Origin: Burkholderiales bacterium
GTDB taxonomy: Bacteria; Pseudomonadota; Gammaproteobacteria; Burkholderiales; SG8-41
Reading direction: 5' to 3'
DNA: 64,000 nucleotides
NCBI GenBank assembly: GCA_019744975.1
Contig: JAIETP010000010.1
Location: 124,001 to 188,000, forward strand
Part shown: positions 59,534-64,000 of the stretch, piece after piece
Layout: every line of letters begins with the position of its first letter
How positions within the stretch are numbered: position 1 is the first letter of the stretch
Made by a program: the position numbers and the translations under genes
The notes under the pieces: model-generated
Database searches by the model: none
Seen by the model: the letters and a program-made list of their open reading frames with translations, nothing else
What the model was told of the DNA's origin: nothing

Positions 59534-60429
59534 GCGGACCGCAGGTCTGCACGCCGCGCCAGGCTTCCATCATCCCTTCCGCAACAAGCATCGCGCTGCG
59601 CGTCGCCGCCGGCACGGCGGTGTTCGCGCTGATCGTGGCGCTGGCAGGACGTTTCCCCGCAGCGGCCGGGTTAATGCTGACCTTTCCAGCGCTGAACGGG
59701 CTGGCGTTCATCCTGTCGCGCCACGACACCGTCGGCCAAATCACCGCGACTATGCTCTGGATGCCGCTGATCAACAGCGTGTTGTGCGTCGGCTACCTGG
59801 CGCTGTTCGTGCTGCTCGCCGCGCCCGCGTACGCAACGGCGCTGGCCTGGGTACTGGCGGCAGGCGTGGCAGCGCTGTGGTTCGCGCTGGTGATTCGGCA
59901 GCGGATCCGCGACGGCGTGCCGCCGCCATTGCAGCCGGCCTATGTGCTGGCGGTCGCGCTGGGCGGGGCCGCGCTGACATGCGTGTGGTGGCTCTTCGCC
60001 GCTGCGACCGGGACTGAAGCTGGAGCCGAAACCAGCGAAACTGCCAAGCCGGCGCTGACTTGGATGAAAACCCTGCTTTTCGCGGTCGCGCTTTGGCTGC
60101 TGATTGTTCTGCCGCCGAGTTTCAGCTGGAAGGACGGCGCGAGCGGCATCCTCTCGGGTCTGCCGCTGGTGGCGCTGGCAGGCCTGCTGAGCGTGACGCA
60201 GGACGCGGCGATCGACCTCGAAGTCCGGCGCGCGCTGCTCGCGCAGATGATGTTCGGCGTATGGCTAGCGCCGGCGATGGCGATAACTTTCATATACGGG
60301 GTGTCGCGCCTGCTCGCACGCCGGGGCGCGCACCGCCTGCGCATCGCCGTGGTCGGCGCGGGCTGGGTGCTGTGTCTCGCGGCGATACTGGCGACAGGAA
60401 CATTGCTACAGTGGTTGGCGTCACGCTGA
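59530..60429 (+). CDS. Polytopic membrane protein coupled to the MBL-fold gene
   Basis: A 299-residue membrane protein with about eight or nine helices, e.g. ALRVAAGTAVFALIVALAGR, LCVGYLALFVLLAAPAYATA, AWVLAAGVAALWFALVIRQR, AYVLAVALGGAALTCVWWLF and RIAVVGAGWVLCLAAILATG. A short charged cytoplasmic loop (RRGAHRLR) is visible; no transporter or enzyme signature is recognised. Translational coupling with the MBL-fold enzyme suggests a shared function such as export of, or protection from, its product. It is followed by a terminator. Confidence 0.75.
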   Translation: MSGPQVCTPRQASIIPSATSIALRVAAGTAVFALIVALAGRFPAAAGLMLTFPALNGLAFILSRHDTVGQITATMLWMPLINSVLCVGYLALFVLLAAPAYATALAWVLAAGVAALWFALVIRQRIRDGVPPPLQPAYVLAVALGGAALTCVWWLFAAATGTEAGAETSETAKPALTWMKTLLFAVALWLLIVLPPSFSWKDGASGILSGLPLVALAGLLSVTQDAAIDLEVRRALLAQMMFGVWLAPAMAITFIYGVSRLLARRGAHRLRIAVVGAGWVLCLAAILATGTLLQWLASR

Positions 60430-60460
60430 CTGCGGAAGCCGATAAAAATATCAATTTAAA

Positions 60461-60504
60461 GGGGCCGGGGTCGATATCCCAGCATCGTCCCCGGCTCCGT
60501 TTTT
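60461..60504 (+). terminator. Intrinsic terminator after the membrane protein gene
   Basis: GGGGCCGGGG-TCGAT pairs with ATCG-TCCCCGGCTCC around loop ATCCCAGC, then GTTTTTCGCTTTATT. A partial repeat copy (ATAAAAATATCAAT at 60442-60455, minus orientation) lies just before it. Confidence 0.75.
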
Positions 60505-60554
60505 CGCTTTATTCATCTCCTTTAATTCTGCGCATCCGCCGGGGCCGGACGGGT

Positions 60555-61553
60555 TCAGCGGATGTCGAGCAGCTCCGAGAGATTTTTCCAGAGGATTTTT
60601 TCTTTTTCCTCCTTCGTCACCGATGCGTGGCCCTGCAACCAGGCCACCGGCGAGGGATGCCAGGGCACGAACGGCCAGTCACTGCCCATCACCACGCGAT
60701 CCGCACCGACACGGTCGATGAGGAAACGCAGCGCCGCTTCGTCACCAACCACAGTGTCGTAGTAGAGTTTTTTCTGGTATGCACTCGGCGGTTGCGAGGT
60801 ACTGCGTGTCGACGGCCGGTCCTGCCAGTTGCGGTCCAGCCGTCCCATCGCATAACAAGCCGGTCCGCCGCCGTGGGCGATGCAGATTTTGACATCGGGA
60901 CATTTCTCCAGTACGCCACCCGCAAGCAGCACTGCAGTAACGATCGCATCGTCGAGGATCACGCCGAGACTGTTGTTGAGCCCGTGTCGTTTGATCCGAT
61001 CCGACAGGAAATTGTTACGCGGCTGCGGGTGATAGAACAACACTGCGCCGAGTTGTTCGGCTGCTTTGAAAAACGGCAGGAATCTGGGATCGTCCCACTG
61101 CGCTCCGTTGACGCTGGTGTCGAGTGATGCGCCCTTGAGGCCGAGTTGGGTGACAGCACGTTCGAGTTCGACAATCGCTAGTCCTACGTCCTGCACCGGC
61201 AGTGTGGCAAATCCGGCGAGACGGCCCTTGCCTTCACGCACTTTCGCACCAAGTTCGTCGTTGAAATCACGCGCCAGTGCAAGGCCTTGTGCCGGCTCGA
61301 GGTGATAGCCGACGAATGGTGTGTGGATGGATAGCACCTGCACATCGACTTTTTGTGCGTCCATGTCCTTCAGGCGTTGTTCCAGTGTGTAGCGGATCTT
61401 GGGTGACGAGAATTCGGTGCGCTGACCGCAGGCGACCATGGTGCCGAAGCCCTCGCCCGGCTCGTGCTTGAAACCGTGCCAGTCTTTTTTTTCTTCGATG
61501 GCGCGCCACATGGAATCCGGGACGATGTGGGCATGGATGTCTATGGTTTTCAA
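60555..61553 (-). CDS. Amidohydrolase (ACMSD/gamma-resorcylate decarboxylase-like family)
   Basis: A 332-residue metal-dependent barrel protein. Ligands: HxH in KTIDIHAHIVPDSMWRAIEE, His in LFYHPQPRNNFL, His in VKICIAHGGGPACYAMGRLD and Asp in VVMGSDWPFVPWHPSPVAWL. A TVVGDEAALRFLIDRVGADR segment precedes the last ligand. It shares family with the 28.5-kb enzyme but differs in length and detail, so they are paralogues rather than recent duplicates. Members are non-oxidative decarboxylases or hydrolases of aromatic acids and semialdehydes. Convergent with the membrane protein gene. Confidence 0.9.
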   Translation of the reverse strand: MKTIDIHAHIVPDSMWRAIEEKKDWHGFKHEPGEGFGTMVACGQRTEFSSPKIRYTLEQRLKDMDAQKVDVQVLSIHTPFVGYHLEPAQGLALARDFNDELGAKVREGKGRLAGFATLPVQDVGLAIVELERAVTQLGLKGASLDTSVNGAQWDDPRFLPFFKAAEQLGAVLFYHPQPRNNFLSDRIKRHGLNNSLGVILDDAIVTAVLLAGGVLEKCPDVKICIAHGGGPACYAMGRLDRNWQDRPSTRSTSQPPSAYQKKLYYDTVVGDEAALRFLIDRVGADRVVMGSDWPFVPWHPSPVAWLQGHASVTKEEKEKILWKNLSELLDIR

Positions 61554-61701
61554 GGATGAGCCTCCGCGCTGCGGTTAAACCGGGGTTAGCCGGTGATTAA
61601 GGTGGATTGAAACAATCTATTCGGCAAACTGCGAGAATATCAGCTTGATTCCGGTGTCCAACTCCCCGGAAACCAGATTCCCCCATGGTATTGACGGATT
61701 G

Positions 61702-62556
61702 ATGAACAACCGGATCGACCTGTTCCGCAGCAGACACGATGGTGTGACGGTGCCCAGAATCTGGGTGGCCATCGCGCTGTCGATACTGATGCACGTCGCG
61801 GCCTTGTGGGAACTGCCGCCGATTCCGGTGCAATTGCCGGGGCTCGGCGAAGAACCCGATAAAAAACCCGCCTTGTCGCTCCGGCTGATCCCGCCGGGGC
61901 CGCCCCCGGCGCTGTTGCCGCCGGCGCCCGAGCCGGTGCCGCAACAGCCGCAAGCAAAGGCAGCGCCGCCGAAAGCGGCGCCAAGGCAGGTCCCGCCCGC
62001 ACCCCCGGTCATCACGCGCGAAAAAACCGCACCGGATGCGCCCTCCGTTCCCGCGCCGAAACCCGCCCCTTCGCTGGCCGGCGACATGGCCTCCTACATC
62101 GAAGCCCAGCGCCGCGCGCGGGATATCCCCGCGCCGGCCGCGCCCGCTGCTCCTGAAAGTGAAGAAGCCCGCCGCCAGCGCATCATCGCCGGCAATCTCG
62201 GCTCATCACGCGAACAGGCCTTCGGCTACGACCCGTCGCGGGGCGGCGGCGTGTTTCAGATCCAGAGCATGAGCCTCGATTACGCGGAGTTCGTGTTCCA
62301 TGGCTGGAACAAGGACGTGGGTCGCAATACCAAGCAACTGATCGAAGTGCGCCGCGGCAACAACAGCGACATCCGCCTCGCCGTGGTGCGCAGGATGATT
62401 TCCATCATCCGTGACTACGAGCGGGAAGATTTTGTCTGGCATTCACACCGTCTGGGGCGCAGCATTACACTGTCGGCCCGCGCGCGGGATAACGCCGGAC
62501 TCGAAGAATTCATGATGCGCGAGTTTTTCTTTATCGACAGTCCGTCGCGGCGCTGA
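61702..62556 (+). CDS. TonB-like protein with Pro-rich periplasmic linker
   Basis: A 284-residue protein: a cytoplasmic N terminus, one membrane helix (PRIWVAIALSILMHVAALWE), a long Pro/Ala-rich region (GPPPALLPPAPEPVPQQPQA, AAPRQVPPAPPVITREKTAP) and a globular C-terminal domain (AFGYDPSRGGGVFQIQSMSL, FVFHGWNKDVGRNTKQLIEV, DIRLAVVRRMISIIRDYERE). This is the TonB layout, but the C-terminal YP/YA motif of true TonB is missing, so it may be a TonB-like envelope protein. The ATG of MNNRIDLF is preferred to an upstream TTG. Start and function are less sure than the topology. Confidence 0.75.
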   Translation: MNNRIDLFRSRHDGVTVPRIWVAIALSILMHVAALWELPPIPVQLPGLGEEPDKKPALSLRLIPPGPPPALLPPAPEPVPQQPQAKAAPPKAAPRQVPPAPPVITREKTAPDAPSVPAPKPAPSLAGDMASYIEAQRRARDIPAPAAPAAPESEEARRQRIIAGNLGSSREQAFGYDPSRGGGVFQIQSMSLDYAEFVFHGWNKDVGRNTKQLIEVRRGNNSDIRLAVVRRMISIIRDYEREDFVWHSHRLGRSITLSARARDNAGLEEFMMREFFFIDSPSRR

Positions 62557-62566
62557 CCAGCCAGGC

Positions 62567-63166
62567 TCAGTGCGACAGCAACTGCCCCGCCATCCAGCGC
62601 GCATCGCGCGCGCGTTGCGGCCCGTCATGTTCCGATGCCGTAACCGCACCGTCAAACAGCACCACCAGTGCGCCGGCAGCGGCCGCCGGATTGGGCGCGC
62701 CGGCTGCGCGCGCCCACTCGAGGAACCTGGCGTGCATCCACTGGCGCTGCTTTGCTGCGACGGCACGTGCCGGGTGTTTGGGATCGCTCAACTCCACGAC
62801 GACATGATGCAGCGGACAGCCGCGAAAATCAGGCGATTTTGCCCACTCCACGACCAGGTCAAAAAACCGCAGCGCGCGTTCGGCAGGCGGAATATCGGCG
62901 ACATAAGCCTCGATCCTTGCCCGCGCATCCGTGATGCGGCGTTCGACATGGGCCGCCACCAGATCGTCCTTGCAGCCGAAATGCGAATACAGCGAGGCCT
63001 TGGCCGCACCCGCCTCGGCGAGGACGCGGTCTATGCCCACGGCGCGTACACCCTCACGGTAAAACAGACGGTCGGCAGTATCGAGCAGGCGTTCGCGCAC
63101 GCTGGCCGGCGGGGCGGGTTCAATACGTTGAATATTTTTGGTTTTTTGGCGGCTTTTCGGGGGCAT
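62567..63166 (-). CDS. TetR/AcrR family transcriptional regulator
   Basis: A 199-residue repressor. The N-terminal DNA-binding domain is clear: SVRERLLDTADRLFYREGVR, AVGIDRVLAEAGAAKASLYS and HFGCKDDLVAAHVERRITDA, the three-helix TetR pattern. The C-terminal ligand-binding part has PLHHVVVELSDPKHPARAVA and a RARDARWMAGQLL end. It is divergent from an SDR gene, and two TAGACAG-type dyads lie in the gap, so it probably represses both itself and the SDR gene, with release by an unknown ligand. Confidence 0.93.
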   Translation of the reverse strand: MPPKSRQKTKNIQRIEPAPPASVRERLLDTADRLFYREGVRAVGIDRVLAEAGAAKASLYSHFGCKDDLVAAHVERRITDARARIEAYVADIPPAERALRFFDLVVEWAKSPDFRGCPLHHVVVELSDPKHPARAVAAKQRQWMHARFLEWARAAGAPNPAAAAGALVVLFDGAVTASEHDGPQRARDARWMAGQLLSH

Positions 63167-63199
63167 GGCGGTGTTTTTTCCTGTCAGGCTTGACAATAC

Positions 63200-63213
63200 A
63201 GACAGACCTGTCT
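63200..63213. promoter_or_regulatory. TetR-type operator 1
   Basis: AGACAG-AC-CTGTCT: 6+6 dyad in the divergent promoter region, close to the TetR gene start. Confidence 0.65.
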
Positions 63214-63227
63214 ACAGTCAAGCCACT

Positions 63228-63247
63228 GATAGACAGTTCTGTCTATC
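63228..63247. promoter_or_regulatory. TetR-type operator 2
   Basis: GATAGACAG-TT-CTGTCTATC: 9+9 dyad with the same core as operator 1, 30 bases before the SDR start codon region. Confidence 0.7.
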
Positions 63248-63276
63248 TGCTATCACAGTCAAGGGAGTTCAGGAAC

Positions 63277-64000
63277 ATGAGTTACTCAATCAAAGGCAGG
63301 ATCGCGCTGGTGACCGGCGCCAATCGCGGCATCGGTGAAGCCATTGTCGATGCACTGGTCGCCGCAGGCGCCAAAAAAGTCTACGCCGCGGCACGCAACA
63401 CCAAGGATCTGGCGCCGCTGACCGCGCGGCACGGTTCGCGCATCGTCGCGCTGCGGCTCGACGTCACCGATCCGGCGCAGATTGCAGCCGCCGCCAAGGC
63501 CGCACCCGATGTGCAACTGCTGGTCAATAACGCGGGTTTTGCCGGCCACACCGGCGGCGCCTTCACTGATCCGGAATGGATCACCTCCGGACGCCGCGAA
63601 ATGGAAGTCAATTTCTTCGGCACCTTTGCATTGACCCAGGCCTTTGCGCCGGTGCTGGCCAAAAATGGCGGCGGTGCGGTGGTCAATATCGCATCCATCG
63701 CCTCGCTGGTGAATTTTGCGCTGTTCGCTTCATACAGCGCGTCGAAGGCCGCAGCGCACTCGCTGACACAGGCGACACGCGCGATGCTCAAGGTTCAGGG
63801 CACGCGGGTGTTCGGCGTTTATCCCGGTCCGATCGACACGCGGATGGCCAAGGACGTTCCCTTCGACAAGACTTCGCCTGCTGATGCAGCACGCGCCATC
63901 ATTGCCGGGATTGAAGCCGGCTCCGAGGAAATCTTCCCCGATCCGATGAGCCAGGCCATGGGTGCGGCTTATCTTGCCAGCCCAAAGGAACTGGAACGCC
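63277..64000 (+). CDS. Short-chain dehydrogenase/reductase (3' end outside window)
   Basis: The first 241 residues of an SDR oxidoreductase; the end is beyond the window. TGANRGIGEAIVDALVAAGA is the NAD(P)-binding TGxxxGIG motif, LLVNNAGFAGHTGG the NNAG motif, VVNIASIASLVNFALFASYS supplies the catalytic Ser, and YSASKAAAHSLTQATRAMLK the YxxxK pair. PGPIDTRMAKDVPF follows as usual. The start follows AGGAAC. It is divergent from the TetR-type gene and probably its main target; the substrate is unknown. Confidence 0.93.
   Translation, partial: MSYSIKGRIALVTGANRGIGEAIVDALVAAGAKKVYAAARNTKDLAPLTARHGSRIVALRLDVTDPAQIAAAAKAAPDVQLLVNNAGFAGHTGGAFTDPEWITSGRREMEVNFFGTFALTQAFAPVLAKNGGGAVVNIASIASLVNFALFASYSASKAAAHSLTQATRAMLKVQGTRVFGVYPGPIDTRMAKDVPFDKTSPADAARAIIAGIEAGSEEIFPDPMSQAMGAAYLASPKELER

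Noticed and set aside
1-64000. tRNA, rRNA or insertion sequence genes.
   Set aside because: I looked for cloverleaf-like and transposase-coding stretches and found none that I could support; only short repeat remnants are present.

Overview
The window is GC-rich chromosomal DNA of a free-living Gram-negative bacterium, most likely a betaproteobacterium near Burkholderiales. The reasons are the housekeeping run GatB/YqeY - rpsU | tsaD - plsY - folB - xerD, a TAXI-type TRAP transporter, and eight separate Bug/TctC periplasmic binding protein genes scattered without their TctA/TctB membrane partners. That Bug expansion is typical of Burkholderiales that live on organic acids and aromatics. The taxon is inferred from gene content only.

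Layout. 1-4.4 kb: conserved housekeeping (translation, tRNA t6A, phospholipid, folate, chromosome dimer resolution, alkylation repair). 4.4-7.6 kb: TRAP permease and its TAXI binding protein, with a terminator between them. 7.7-14 kb: small enzymes (VOC, aldo/keto reductase, pirin, enoyl-CoA hydratase, 2-hydroxyacid dehydrogenase) and two Bug genes. 15.1-16.3 kb: two adjacent exported thiol-redox genes (TlpA-like thioredoxin, AhpC/TSA-like peroxiredoxin), each with an in-frame TGA exactly where the catalytic cysteine should be. I read them as a selenoprotein pair. 16.3-31.4 kb: more Bug genes mixed with hydrolases, a thiamine-diphosphate enzyme, metal-dependent amidohydrolases, a dienelactone hydrolase and an aldo/keto reductase, a catabolic accessory region. 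33-40 kb: an isochorismatase-like hydrolase / YtcJ amidohydrolase / MFS exporter operon divergent from an HxlR regulator, then an argininosuccinate-lyase-like gene, a 5' fragment of which is duplicated 5 kb upstream. 40.0-42.6 kb: an AT-rich insertion holding a SIR2-like NADase domain and a Ser/Thr kinase domain in one reading frame, broken by one TAA; it looks like a defence gene and has replaced the 3' end of the lyase gene. 42.6-52.6 kb: a truncated AraC gene, hflX, a zinc alcohol dehydrogenase, a membrane-anchored Mrr-like nuclease, a TauD-type dioxygenase, an enolase-superfamily enzyme, an aminotransferase, two type II toxin-antitoxin modules and a superoxide dismutase fused to a rhodanese. 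52.9-64 kb: three more Bug genes, a CocE/NonD hydrolase, a metallo-beta-lactamase-fold enzyme coupled to a membrane protein, an amidohydrolase, a TonB-like protein, and a TetR/SDR divergent pair with visible operators.

How the genes fit together. Bug proteins, hydrolases, amidohydrolases and oxidoreductases suggest uptake and processing of carboxylates, esters and ring-cleavage-type compounds. No single pathway is complete here. Two observations stand out. One is the periplasmic selenoprotein pair, in which the peroxiredoxin would contain no cysteine at all if the TGA were a stop. The other is a dispersed AT-rich repeat with core TAAGTATTTGTTTTTATTG, present in at least seven copies, mostly just upstream of genes and once inside the coding sequence of the DNA methyltransferase-repair gene.
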